From CAYOKT01 sp964404605 (GTDB lineage Bacteria > Electryoneota > Electryoneia > Electryoneales > Electryoneaceae), in NCBI GenBank assembly GCA_964404605.1, contig CAYOKT010000009.1:1-51976 (forward strand): DNA of 51,976 nucleotides, in the 5' to 3' direction. The position numbers were made by a program, and so were the translations under genes. Numbering within the stretch: position 1 is the stretch's first letter; each line of letters opens with the position of its first letter. Under the pieces are notes generated by a model. It worked only from the letters and a program-made list of their open reading frames with translations, made no database searches and was not told the DNA's origin. Positions 24,586 to 32,788 of the stretch are shown here, one piece after another.

Positions 24586-24822
24586 CGCCGGTTTTCTCCT
24601 CAGCCGCGAAGAGTCCTTCTTACCCTCCTGCGATCGGGGACGGTGCGGCTGGATGTGTTCAACCTGCTCGGACAGCGCGAGGCGCTCCTCCACCAGGGAG
24701 TGTTGCAGGCGGGAAGGTGGCGCCTCACCTGGCGGCCCGAAAGCCCGGTGGGCGCCTGTTTCCTTCGCGCCTCGGCCGGCGGAAGCCGGTCGGAGGTGTG
24801 CAAGCTCGTCTTTCTCAAGTAG
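24586..24822 (+). pseudogene. Orphan C-terminal T9SS-type sorting domain fragment
   Basis: About 78 codons open after a TGA (24583-24585). The translation includes GTVRLDVFNLLGQREALLHQG, LQAGRWRLTW and ends KLVFLK before TAG. This is the last two-thirds of the FlgD-like Ig sorting domain seen intact in the 11985, 34285 and 44400 genes (VFDLLGRHV...KMIFLK). There is no start codon, signal peptide or passenger, and the diagnostic YPNPFN segment is missing. It is therefore a relic of a deleted secreted-protein gene. A 26-base hairpin follows at 24936-24961. Confidence 0.75.
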
Positions 24823-24935
24823 CGCGGCTCGGCGGGGAATCTCCATTTCCCGCGATGGACCGGTTCCCTTCCGCGGGAAGCCGCAAACGGCGCCGCTCCC
24901 ATTTCGAAGCGGCGCATCCCCCGGACCTGCCATTG

Positions 24936-24961
24936 ACAAGGGCCCCCGCGGGGGCCCTTGT
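24936..24961. terminator. Perfect GC-rich hairpin
   Basis: acaagggccccc pairs with gggggcccttgt around a 2-base centre. It lies between the sorting-domain relic (plus) and the broken methyltransferase (minus, ends 24990). A terminator for either side is likely; only short T-stretches flank it. Confidence 0.6.
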
Positions 24962-24989
24962 TGTCGATACGGGGCGATTCCGCCGGGGG

Positions 24990-25755
24990 TCAGTTGATCT
25001 CCAGCCAGAAGGAGCCGCCCCGGGGCTCCACCCCCTGCATCTCCGGGCGTGTGAAGAGCGGGTCGAGGACCGCTGTCAGTTCCGCGTCCCTGCCGATGAA
25101 CCAGTTCGGAAAGAGGATGCGGAAGAGTTTCGTCTCGGCCAGCAGGAAACAGGCGAGGAGGTACTGTTCGGAGTAGTAGCGCTCCCCCACGCCGCCGGGT
25201 AGTCATAGGGCAGGAAGATGTCATGAAAGTGGACGATCACCCCCGGGGCGAGGCGCGGGAGGATATCGAGAAACGCCACGGTGACGTCCGAGTTCATGAA
25301 GCAGCGGTGGGAGCCGTCGATGAAGAGGATGTCGCCCGCCTCGAGATGGTCGAACAGGTCCAGGTCAACCGTTTCCAGCCGTTCGCGGATCACTTCGTCG
25401 CAGAGCCGGTCGATCTCGCGCCGCGGCTCCGGGTCCAGCGAGATCAAACGGGTCTTCGGGCTGTGCGCTTCGATGGCCCGGCGAACGAAGCGGTCGAAAC
25501 GCCGGAGCCGACCTCGAAATACTGCCGGGGACGAAGCAGCGAGGTGAAGCCGAAAATGGCGAGGCCGTCCAGCGGCGGCACCCGGGGACTTCCCCAGGAG
25601 GGCTCCTGCGTCCCCGGAACCGGGTGCACCGGGATGGCGAGGTAATCCTCGCGGAACGCGAGAAACTGTTCAAGGGTGCGGCGGTAACGGTCCCGGAAAC
25701 GGTTGATCAGTTCGTTGAGCCGGGGATGGGGCTCCCCGGGGTCAACGACCCAGGG
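24990..25755 (-). pseudogene. Class I SAM-dependent methyltransferase, frameshifted and 5'-truncated
   Basis: Three consecutive reading-frame pieces make one protein. Piece 1 (25755 to about 25490) reads EPHPRLNELINRFRDRYRRT and reaches the SAM motif QYFEVGSGVS. Piece 2 (to about 25195) reads DRFVRRAIEAHSPKTRLISLDPEPRR, GDILFIDGSHRC and GVIVHFHDIFLPYDY. Piece 3 (to 24990) reads ERYYSEQYLLACFLL to SFWLEIN. One frameshift lies near GSGVS/DRFVRR and another near PAAWG/ERYYSE in a GGGGG run. Upstream, an in-frame TAG (25756-25758) precedes any ATG, and the 113-bp repeat starts 30 bases further on. The family is the TylF/Methyltransf_24-like O-methyltransferases with the IDGSH motif. It is probably a decayed gene; sequencing error could explain the frameshifts but not the missing start. 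Confidence 0.75.
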
Positions 25756-25784
25756 CTACATCATGCTTGTTAAGCGCAAAATAT

Positions 25785-25897
25785 GTCGCTCTGAGCCGTC
25801 CCGATTCTTCGGGACGAGGGAAGAGTCTCGAAATGATATACTTCCGCTGGATATGATGCACTTCGTATCGAGATTCTTCACTGACGTTCAGGATGAC
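25785..25897 (-). repeat. 113-bp dispersed repeat, copy 2 (inverted)
   Basis: The reverse complement opens gtcatcctgaacgtcagtga, identical to copy 1 at 1883. It contains cttccctcgtcccga and ends like copy 1, with a diverged centre of about 40 bases. Same length, 113 bp. It lies directly upstream of the truncated methyltransferase, so insertion or rearrangement here may have removed that gene's 5' end. Confidence 0.8.
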
Positions 25898-26104
25898 ACA
25901 GTCAAGCGTTGCGTTTCACGCATGATGAAACCCGGGACACCCCCTTCGCAGAGCTTTTGGGGGCATGAGTCCCGGGCCACCCGCCCGTGACCCGAATTGC
26001 AGCGCGCGCGGGAGTGATTCCCTGAAGCGGAGGGGGGGTGGCGCGGCGGCGCTTTCGTCGTGGCGCCCCGCGTGGTGCGGTGGGGAGCGCAGCGTGGCGG
26101 CCGG
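25898..26104. repeat. Intergenic stretch with a second repeat-like dyad
   Basis: cccgggac near 25931 pairs with gtcccggg near 25968, with an inner cccc/gggg stem. The segment gatgaaacccggga...ccttcgc resembles, in reverse, sequence near 20262-20305, and ggccacccg recurs in both. No gene was recognised in the remaining bases to 26104. Confidence 0.4.
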
Positions 26105-27253
26105 TCAACCCGGCGGCTGGACTTCCCCCCACGCGTCGCGTGAAGCCGTCAGCGCGGTCTCCAGCGCTGCGAGGCCGTCCTCGAGGGGCACACGCACCCG
26201 GTGGCCGCTCTCCAGCCTCGCCCGGGCGAGGTCGTCCATCATCGCCCGGAGGCAGGACTGGTACACCTCGCTTTTCGCGCCGGGGAGGGCGAAGGTCGCT
26301 TCCACCATCTCATGCGCCTCGAACGGCACCCCGGCGGAGGTCAGCCGAACCGGCCCGCCCTTCCGGGAGAGGAGTGAACGGTGGTGAACCTTCAGACCCG
26401 GAAGCCGCCGGAGCTCGGGCTCCCGTTCCTCGCTGAGAAGGGCGCGGATGCGCCCCTTGAGGGGGATCCAGCCCTCGAGATCCACCTGCGCCAGGTCGAA
26501 GACGAGGCGGATTGAGGTCGTCTCCAGGGGCAGCGGGCGGCTGAACTCGTGGTAATGCGTGGCGATCAGGCCCCCTTCGTAGAGCGCGGTCACGAGAACC
26601 TGGTCTTCCTGCGAGTCGTTCCGCATCCGGTGCGCGCCGTGCACCTCCACCGGGCGGCGGGCGGCGACATGGTCCACCAGGTCGAGGAAATGCACCGCGT
26701 GCTCGACGAGAATCCCCCCGGACACCTCCCGTTTCCAGAACCAGTGGTCCGGGGGGAGGGAGTCGTCCTGTGCCACATTCTCCACGTCCGCCCGGCGCAG
26801 CCGGCCGAACACCCCGCGCCTGCCCCAGTCCTCGAGGATCTCGACCAGCGGGTCGAAGCGGAGCATGAAGTTGACCGCGGCGGGGCTGCCGGTGCGGTCG
26901 CGCGCCGCGATGACCCGCCCGGCATCCTCGAGAGTGGTCGCCAGCGGCTTGTCGATCAGCACCGCCTTGCCCGCTTCCATCGCCGCGACGGCGATTTCGG
27001 CGTGGGTCGAGGGCGGAGTGGCCACGGAGACGATGTCGACCTCCGGGTCGCGGACGAGTTCATTCCACGAGGTGGTGAATCGAACCGGCGGGTCGGGCCG
27101 GCGCCCCGGGTCGATGTCGGCGACGCAGCGCACCTCCGCGCGTTCGAGGGTCGAGAAGGCCTTGAGGAGAAACGGCCCGAAACCGCCGAAGCCGATGATC
27201 CCGAGGCCGGGGGGGTTCGTTCCGATGCTCCGCGATGGTGATGGTTTCCTCAC
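26105..27253 (-). CDS. Gfo/Idh/MocA family oxidoreductase
   Basis: About 382 aa. N-terminal Rossmann fold GIIGFGGFGPFLLKAFS, followed by the conserved EKP-like element in the form AVLIDKPLATTLEDAGRVI and VNFMLRFDP. The C-terminal alpha/beta domain includes GGILVEHAVHFLDLVDHV, containing the catalytic-type HxxH/D segment of this family. Members oxidise or reduce sugars, inositols or related polyols with NAD(P). The GTG at 27253 is chosen because ggcggaggt precedes it; the in-frame start at 27301 would add 16 residues rich in Arg/Gly. It is divergent from the lacI gene across a 365-bp intergenic region, so it may belong to the same glycan regulon. Confidence 0.85.
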   Translation of the reverse strand: MRKPSPSRSIGTNPPGLGIIGFGGFGPFLLKAFSTLERAEVRCVADIDPGRRPDPPVRFTTSWNELVRDPEVDIVSVATPPSTHAEIAVAAMEAGKAVLIDKPLATTLEDAGRVIAARDRTGSPAAVNFMLRFDPLVEILEDWGRRGVFGRLRRADVENVAQDDSLPPDHWFWKREVSGGILVEHAVHFLDLVDHVAARRPVEVHGAHRMRNDSQEDQVLVTALYEGGLIATHYHEFSRPLPLETTSIRLVFDLAQVDLEGWIPLKGRIRALLSEEREPELRRLPGLKVHHRSLLSRKGGPVRLTSAGVPFEAHEMVEATFALPGAKSEVYQSCLRAMMDDLARARLESGHRVRVPLEDGLAALETALTASRDAWGEVQPPG

Positions 27254-27451
27254 GAGACCTCCGCCGGATTCTGCTCCCCCCGTTTTCCTCCTCCGCGGCA
27301 CCGCTGCGCGGCGTTTCCCCGCGGGACCGCCCCCGCCGTCGTTGAGAACAGGGGAGAGGCACGGGGAAAATGTGAACGCCCGCGCGGGGGAAGCGGCTCT
27401 TGGCTCTCGGAGACAGGCAGGAGGAATATACGGGGAATGGGTACGGGGGAT

Positions 27452-27481
27452 TTGACAAATGGGGGGTCGGTGGTCTATCCT
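27452..27481 (+). promoter_or_regulatory. Sigma-70-type promoter of the lacI/GH130 operon
   Basis: TTGACA (27452-27457), an 18-base spacer, then TATCCT (27476-27481). The -35 is a perfect consensus. Transcription would start near 27488, at the edge of the palindromic operator, about 130 bases before the lacI start. Confidence 0.65.
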
Positions 27482-27487
27482 GCATTA

Positions 27488-27501
27488 TCGAACCGGTTCG
27501 A
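27488..27501. promoter_or_regulatory. LacI-type operator palindrome
   Basis: TCGAACCGGTTCGA is a perfect 14-bp palindrome with the central CG typical of LacI-family operators. It lies immediately after the -10 box, so binding would block transcription. Related dyads are gaccggtc at 27506-27513 and ctcgaaccgcttcgag around 27598-27613, just before the lacI start. Autoregulation by the encoded LacI protein is inferred. Confidence 0.55.
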
Positions 27502-27562
27502 GAGAGACCGGTCGAGTCGGCGTTTTTTGTATCATCTGGATTAACAGGGCGTTTGCCGATAG

Positions 27563-27589
27563 ATACTTGTGACAGTCGCTCATAAGTAT
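27563..27589. promoter_or_regulatory. AT-rich inverted repeat in the lacI leader
   Basis: atacttgtga (27563-27572) pairs with tcataagtat (27580-27589) with one G-T pair and a 7-base loop. It is located in the predicted 5' untranslated region and is strikingly AT-rich for this genome. It could be a second operator or an RNA hairpin. Confidence 0.35.
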
Positions 27590-27618
27590 TAGATGAGCTC
27601 GAACCGCTTCGAGGTCAC

Positions 27619-28668
27619 ATGGCTCCGCGACCGACGATTCGTGACGTGGCCAAGATGGCCAGGGTTGCCCCTTCGACGGTTTCGGCGGTACTCAATGACA
27701 AGGGGCCTGTCCACCCCCGCACCCGAGCGAGGATCCGGCGTGCGATCCAGGTGCTGAACTTTACCCCCCGCCGGAGCGCCCGCGACCTCGCCAGCGGCAC
27801 TTCCGGCAACATCGGTTTTCTCCTCTCCGAGCAGTTCTTCTCCCGTACGGAACCCTTTTACACCCGTGTGTTTCTCGGCGCGGAATTCGAGGCCCGCACC
27901 CACGATCTCTACGTTCTCCTGACCACCGTGGAGCGGAGATACCGGGGTCCGCACGATCTGCCCCGTTTCCTCCACGAGAAGAACGTGGACGGTGTCATCG
28001 TCGCGGGCCGTGTCCCGCCGAACCTGTTGCGGGACTTGAAGGAGGTGCGGGTTCCCGTCGTCCTCGTCGACTATGGAGACCCGGAGTTCCCCTGTCCGCG
28101 GGTGCTGATGGACAACAGCGCCGGAACCGCACTCGCGGTCAAGCACCTCGTCGAGCTCGGGCACCGGGACATCGGGTTTATCGCCGCGGAGAGCGATCAT
28201 CCGAGTGTGAAGGAGCGTATCGCGGGGTACCACCAGGGGATGCATCTCGCCGGCCTGGTTCCGGATCCTGACTGCATGCGCATCGAGGAGACGGAGATGT
28301 CGGTGGAGACCGGGGAACGGGCGTTTGAGAATCTTTGCCAAGGGCGGGGCCGGCCGACCGCCCTGGTCTGTTCCAACGATGCGATGGCCATCGGCGTGAT
28401 CCGCGCCGCGAAACGTGCCGGGGTGAAGGTGCCGGACCGACTCTCCGTGGTTGGTTTCGATGATGTCACCGAGGGCCGGCTGCATGATCCACCGCTGACC
28501 ACGGTGCGGGTGAACAAGGAGGATCTGGGTGCCCTCGCGGTGCAGACCCTCGTCGACCGTTTGCACAACGGCCGCGAACGGTCCTTCGAAATCCGTGTCG
28601 CGGTGGAACTGCTGGTGCGCGCTTCGACAGCAGGAGTCAACCGTACTTTGCCGGCAAGGGGGAAATGA
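27619..28668 (+). CDS. LacI family transcriptional regulator
   Basis: 349 aa. The N-terminal helix-turn-helix and hinge read IRDVAKMARVAPSTVSAVLNDKG, followed by VHPRTRARIRRAIQVLNFTPRRSARDLASG, the canonical LacI DNA-binding head. The periplasmic-binding-protein-like effector domain (about 62-340) includes IGFLLSEQFFSR, VDGVIVAGRVPP, VLMDNSAGTALAVKHLVELGHRDIGFIAA, ALVCSNDAMAIGVIRAAKRAG and LSVVGFDD. Effectors are usually sugars, here probably a mannoside or product. Start ATG at 27619 with gaggt upstream. Its stop overlaps the GH130 start (ATGA), so regulator and enzyme are co-translated. Confidence 0.95.
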   Translation: MAPRPTIRDVAKMARVAPSTVSAVLNDKGPVHPRTRARIRRAIQVLNFTPRRSARDLASGTSGNIGFLLSEQFFSRTEPFYTRVFLGAEFEARTHDLYVLLTTVERRYRGPHDLPRFLHEKNVDGVIVAGRVPPNLLRDLKEVRVPVVLVDYGDPEFPCPRVLMDNSAGTALAVKHLVELGHRDIGFIAAESDHPSVKERIAGYHQGMHLAGLVPDPDCMRIEETEMSVETGERAFENLCQGRGRPTALVCSNDAMAIGVIRAAKRAGVKVPDRLSVVGFDDVTEGRLHDPPLTTVRVNKEDLGALAVQTLVDRLHNGRERSFEIRVAVELLVRASTAGVNRTLPARGK

Positions 28669-29693
28669 TGGAAGCGCCGCTGCCCTTTGGTCGACGTCTG
28701 CTGCTGAGTCCAACGAAACATCGGTTCGAAAAACGGGCCGTGCTCAACCCCGCCATCCATCAGGAAAACGGCACCCTTCACCTGTATTACCGCGCCGTGG
28801 ATCCGGAGATGATCTCCTCCATCGGTTACCTGCGCGCGGACTATGTGAACGAGGATGTCGTCATCCGCGAGCGGCGGGAGGAGCCGCTGATCGCGCCGGA
28901 GCAGGAGTTCGAGAAGTACGGGGTGGAGGATCCCCGGGTTGTATCCTTCGAGGGCAGGTTGCACATGTTCTGCACGGTGTTCAACGGCCGGGACGCCTGC
29001 CTCGGGTACTGCACCGCGGAGCACCCGACCGGCTTTTCCGAGAGGAGGCTCATCGGACCGTTGTTCAGCCGGGAAGAGGCCCTGAAAATGATCGCGGGGA
29101 ACGCCCGGCTGGAGGCTCACCGCCAATGGTGGAGCCGCGAGGATCCTGAGGGCCTGCTCTGGGAAAAGGACGCTTCCATCCTGCCGCGACGGGTCGGGGG
29201 AAAGATCGTCTTTCTTCACCGTCTGCGCCCCGATATGCAGATCGCCTTCCTCGATTCCCTCGAACAGCTCGGCGACCTCAGCTTCTGGGAGGATCACGTC
29301 CGCCACCTGGACCGCCACCTCCTTTTCCAGCGGCGGGCTCGCTGGGAGGATAGCCACATCGGGATGGGGCCGGTTCCCATTGAAACCCCGGATGGGTGGT
29401 TGATGATCTATCACGGGGCGACGAAGGAACCCGTGAAGACCTACCGCGCCGGGGCGGCGCTGCTGGACCTCGAGGACCCGCAGCGTGTCATCGGAAGAAC
29501 CCCGTTGCCCCTGTTCGAGCCCGAGATGGAGTGGGAGAAGGTGGGGGATGTGAACAACGTGGTCTTCCCCGAGGGGCTCGCGGTGCGTGGAAGGATCCTC
29601 GACATCTACTACGGCGCGGCGGACACGGTCATCGGCCGGATCTCGGTGCGGATGGACCAACTGATCGATTATCTGAAACAGGCTGGAGTTTGA
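28665..29693 (+). CDS. GH130 family glycosidase (mannosyl phosphorylase or mannosidase)
   Basis: 342 aa, five-bladed propeller type. Family features are NPAIHQENGTLHLYYRAVD near the start, GVEDPRVVSFEGRLHMFCTVFNG with the conserved E88-D89-P-R, KDASILPRR, GPVPIETPDGWLMIYHGA and IDIYYGAADTVIG-type repeats. GH130 enzymes phosphorolyse or hydrolyse beta-1,2- or beta-1,4-mannosides; the exact linkage cannot be decided here. No signal peptide, so cytoplasmic. ATG at 28665 overlaps the lacI stop; the next ATG is at 28668. It precedes an ABC importer, consistent with intracellular cleavage of imported oligosaccharides. Confidence 0.92.
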   Translation: MMEAPLPFGRRLLLSPTKHRFEKRAVLNPAIHQENGTLHLYYRAVDPEMISSIGYLRADYVNEDVVIRERREEPLIAPEQEFEKYGVEDPRVVSFEGRLHMFCTVFNGRDACLGYCTAEHPTGFSERRLIGPLFSREEALKMIAGNARLEAHRQWWSREDPEGLLWEKDASILPRRVGGKIVFLHRLRPDMQIAFLDSLEQLGDLSFWEDHVRHLDRHLLFQRRARWEDSHIGMGPVPIETPDGWLMIYHGATKEPVKTYRAGAALLDLEDPQRVIGRTPLPLFEPEMEWEKVGDVNNVVFPEGLAVRGRILDIYYGAADTVIGRISVRMDQLIDYLKQAGV

Positions 29694-29738
29694 GCGTATA
29701 GAGCGTTGGGACAGGGTAACGGGGAGGTTCCCCGAGGC

Positions 29739-31076
29739 ATGGACGAAGGCCGGAATCGAGCTTCCGGGAAGTGGGTCCGGGTTACACCGGGCATCGCCGC
29801 CATCGCGCTGCTGATCCTGCTGTTCGGGACCGGATGCAGCCGTGGGGGCGCGGGCGATGGGACCGTCCGCCTGACCTACTGGGCCGCGACGAATCCCTAC
29901 GAGCTCGAGCTGGCCAAGCGTCTCACCGCGGAGTGGAACGAGGCGCACCCCGACACCCAGGTGACGATGCAGCCCCTTCCCGAGGGCCGCAGCGGCGAGG
30001 AGGTGCTGATCATCGCCGCCGCGGGGGAGACCACCCCGGACGTCTGCTCCAGCGTCCCCCCGGTGATCGTTCCGCTCCTCGCGCGCGCCGGCTCGATGAT
30101 TCCCGTGGACCAGTTCCCCGGCGGCCGCGAGCTGATCGCCGAGCGCCTTCCCCCCGGTATGCTGGAGTCCTTCATCGCGGAGGACGGCAAGCTGTACCAG
30201 GTTCCCTGGAAGGGGAATCCGATCATGGTGCAGTACAACACCGGCATTCTGGAGGAGACCGGGGTCGACAGCCTGCCGCGTACCTGGAGCGAATGGAACC
30301 AGGCGGCGGCGAAGGTTACACGGGATCGGAACGGGGACGGCCGCATCGACCAGTGGATGGCCGATATCCAGATCGAGTCCGAATGGCGCCGCCGCCTGTT
30401 CGACTTCTACACCTTCTACATCGCGGCCAGCGAGGGGCGTACCCTGCTCGTCGACGGGCGGGTGGATTTCGACAACCAAATCGCCGTTGACGTGATGGGG
30501 TTCTTCGCCACCGGCTTCCGGGAGGGGTGGTACCCGAGATCACTCCTCGCGGGCGATATGTTCCTGATGGGCTATTTCGCGGCCCATGTCACCGGACCCT
30601 GGAACATCGCCCACACCGAACGGCTGAAACCGGAGGGCTTCCGGTACGCCTTCGGACCGATCCCGGTGCCGGACGACTACGAGGGCGAGCCCTTCACCTT
30701 CGGCGATCCGAAGAGCATCGGAATCTTCTCGAACTGCCGTTATCCGGGTGCGGCATGGGCCTTCGTCCGCTTCCTGATCTCCCGCGAATCCGACCGCAAG
30801 CTGCTCGAAATCGCCGATCAGCTCCCCCTCCGTGACGGGTTGCTCAGCGACACCCTCTTCGCCGACTATTTCGCGGCCCATCCGAACATGCGGGTGTTCG
30901 CGCGCCTTGTGCCCCACACCCGCGGATTCGACCAGAGTCCGGCCCTGCAGGAGGTCTTCGACGCGATCAGCAACGGGTTCGACGGCTGCGCCGTCAACGG
31001 CGTGACCACGCCGGAGGAAGCGGTGCGCCAGGCGGCCGAACGCAGCCGCTACATTCTCAAGATGAGGGGGGCTTGA
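29739..31076 (+). CDS. ABC sugar transporter substrate-binding lipoprotein (family 1)
   Basis: 445 aa. The lipoprotein signal ends in the lipobox FGTGC with Cys33. The mature protein begins TVRLTYWAATNPYELELAKRLTAEWNEAHPDTQV, the typical start of MalE/UgpB-like binding proteins. Other family elements are YQVPWKGNPIMVQYNTGIL, LPRTWSEW and MGYFAAHVTGPWNIAH. The ATG at 29739 is preferred (gagg upstream); a TTG at 29706 would add 11 residues. Two permease genes follow with one- and two-base gaps. Substrate inferred as a manno-oligosaccharide from the neighbouring GH130 and GH2 genes. Confidence 0.93.
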   Translation: MDEGRNRASGKWVRVTPGIAAIALLILLFGTGCSRGGAGDGTVRLTYWAATNPYELELAKRLTAEWNEAHPDTQVTMQPLPEGRSGEEVLIIAAAGETTPDVCSSVPPVIVPLLARAGSMIPVDQFPGGRELIAERLPPGMLESFIAEDGKLYQVPWKGNPIMVQYNTGILEETGVDSLPRTWSEWNQAAAKVTRDRNGDGRIDQWMADIQIESEWRRRLFDFYTFYIAASEGRTLLVDGRVDFDNQIAVDVMGFFATGFREGWYPRSLLAGDMFLMGYFAAHVTGPWNIAHTERLKPEGFRYAFGPIPVPDDYEGEPFTFGDPKSIGIFSNCRYPGAAWAFVRFLISRESDRKLLEIADQLPLRDGLLSDTLFADYFAAHPNMRVFARLVPHTRGFDQSPALQEVFDAISNGFDGCAVNGVTTPEEAVRQAAERSRYILKMRGA

Positions 31077-31077
31077 G

Positions 31078-31962
31078 ATGACGGCGAGGAGGGGAGCCCC
31101 GCGCAGGATGCACCGCGACCGCGCCGCGTACGAGATGATCTCCCCCTACGCGATCTTCTTCCTTCTCTTCGTCGCCTACCCGCTGATCTTCTCTTTCGTC
31201 CTCGTCTTCCACCACTGGTCCATCGTCGGCCCGATGGAGTGGGTCGGGCTGGCCAATTTCCGGGAGATGGCCGGCGATGCGCTGTTCTGGAAGGCGATGA
31301 AGAACACCGTCGTCTTCCTCGTGATCCATGTCCCGCTGCAGATCGCGGTTGCCCTCGTTCTTGCGGAGGTGCTGAACCAGAAGCTTCCGGCGAGGGGGTT
31401 CTACCGCGCCGCGTTTTTCCTCCCGGTGGTGGTCTCCGGCGTCGCGGTCACCGTCCTCTGGAAGCAGATCTACAGCACCGATCTCGGACTTCTCAATCAG
31501 CTCCTGCACTTCGCCGGCCTGCCGGCGATCCCGTGGGTCACCAGCCCCGCCTGGGCGATGCCCTCCATCGCCCTGATGGCGACCTGGAAGAACGTCGGGC
31601 TGTACGTGATCATCTTCCTCGCCGGGCTGCAGAGCGTGCCGAAACAGTTGTACGAGGCGGCGGAGATCGACGGCGCAAACCGTACGCAGATGTTCTTCCA
31701 CATCACCATCCCCGCGATCAACCCGGCGATGGTGATGGTGGTCATCCTCTCGACGATCAACGGCTTCGGCCTGTTCATCGAACCCTATGTGCTCACCGGA
31801 GGGGGGCCGCTGAACTCCACCCTCTCCGGGGTGCTCTATGTCTACCGTCAGGCGTTCAACTTCTTCCGCATGGGCTACGCGGCGACCATCGGGTTCGCCA
31901 TCGCCTTCATCATCATGGCGGTCGTACTCGTCCAGCGGAAGTTCGTCGAGCGGGAGGCGTAG
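31078..31962 (+). CDS. ABC sugar transporter permease (MalF/UgpA-like)
   Basis: 294 aa with six predicted membrane segments, beginning ISPYAIFFLLFVAYPLIFSF. The EAA-type loop that contacts the ATPase is visible as LYEAAEIDGANRTQMFFHITIPAINPAM (about 198-225). The start ATG at 31078 lies one base after the binding-protein stop. Works with the next permease as a heterodimer; no ATPase gene is present in the window, so a shared MsmX/UgpC-type ATPase from elsewhere is expected. Confidence 0.94.
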   Translation: MTARRGAPRRMHRDRAAYEMISPYAIFFLLFVAYPLIFSFVLVFHHWSIVGPMEWVGLANFREMAGDALFWKAMKNTVVFLVIHVPLQIAVALVLAEVLNQKLPARGFYRAAFFLPVVVSGVAVTVLWKQIYSTDLGLLNQLLHFAGLPAIPWVTSPAWAMPSIALMATWKNVGLYVIIFLAGLQSVPKQLYEAAEIDGANRTQMFFHITIPAINPAMVMVVILSTINGFGLFIEPYVLTGGGPLNSTLSGVLYVYRQAFNFFRMGYAATIGFAIAFIIMAVVLVQRKFVEREA

Positions 31963-31963
31963 C

Positions 31964-32788
31964 ATGAAAGTACACCTGGCCGGACGCATCCTGTTCTTCC
32001 TGATCCTCACCCTCGCGGCGGTGATTTTCCTCTATCCCTTCGCGTGGATGCTCGCGGCCACGGTGCGCCCGGAAGCGGAGGTGATGCGCTTCGGTCTCAC
32101 CGGATCGACCTTCACCCTGCACAGCTACAAGGTGATGATCAGCAAGATTCCCATCTTCCGCGCGCTGCTGAACAGCCTCCTCGTCTCCCTCGTCTCCACC
32201 GCCGCGGTCCTCGTGTTCTCCTCGATGACCGGCTACGCCCTCGCCCGGCTGCGCTTCACCGGGCGGAAGACCCTGTTCATGGTGATCCTCTTCACGATGA
32301 TGATCCCCTTCCAGATCACCCTCATCCCGCTCTACGTGCTCATGGTCCGCCTCGGCTGGACGGATTCCTACACCGGCCTGATCGTGCCGTTCACCATGAG
32401 CCCCTTCGCGATCCTCCTCTTCCGCCAGTTTTTCCTCCAGGTCCCGCAGGACCTGGTCGACGCGGCGCGGATCGACGGGCTGGGGGAGCTGGGGATCCTG
32501 TTCCGCATCTTCTGGCCGCTCTCGAAGCCGGGCCTGATCACGGTGGGCATCGTGCACTTCATGGGGATCTGGAACGAAGTGTTGTGGCCGATCATCATCG
32601 TCCGCAAGACCAACCTGATGACCATGCCCCAGATGGTCGCCCTCTTCGCGGTCAGCGGCCAGGCGGAGAACCTGATCGGGGTGAAGCTGGCGGCCGCGGT
32701 GATGCTGACGCTGCCGGTGGTGATCGTCTACCTCTTCCTCCAGCGGTATTTCATCGAGAGTATGGCCACGTCGGGGTTGAAGGGATGA
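31964..32788 (+). CDS. ABC sugar transporter permease (MalG/UgpE-like)
   Basis: 274 aa, six membrane segments starting GRILFFLILTLAAVIFLYPFAWML. The EAA loop reads LVDAARIDGLGELGILFRIFWPLSKPGL. The ATG at 31964 follows the partner permease by one base and has cgggagg just before it. The stop overlaps the start of the next gene (ATGA), so importer and lipoprotein are one transcript. Confidence 0.94.
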   Translation: MKVHLAGRILFFLILTLAAVIFLYPFAWMLAATVRPEAEVMRFGLTGSTFTLHSYKVMISKIPIFRALLNSLLVSLVSTAAVLVFSSMTGYALARLRFTGRKTLFMVILFTMMIPFQITLIPLYVLMVRLGWTDSYTGLIVPFTMSPFAILLFRQFFLQVPQDLVDAARIDGLGELGILFRIFWPLSKPGLITVGIVHFMGIWNEVLWPIIIVRKTNLMTMPQMVALFAVSGQAENLIGVKLAAAVMLTLPVVIVYLFLQRYFIESMATSGLKG

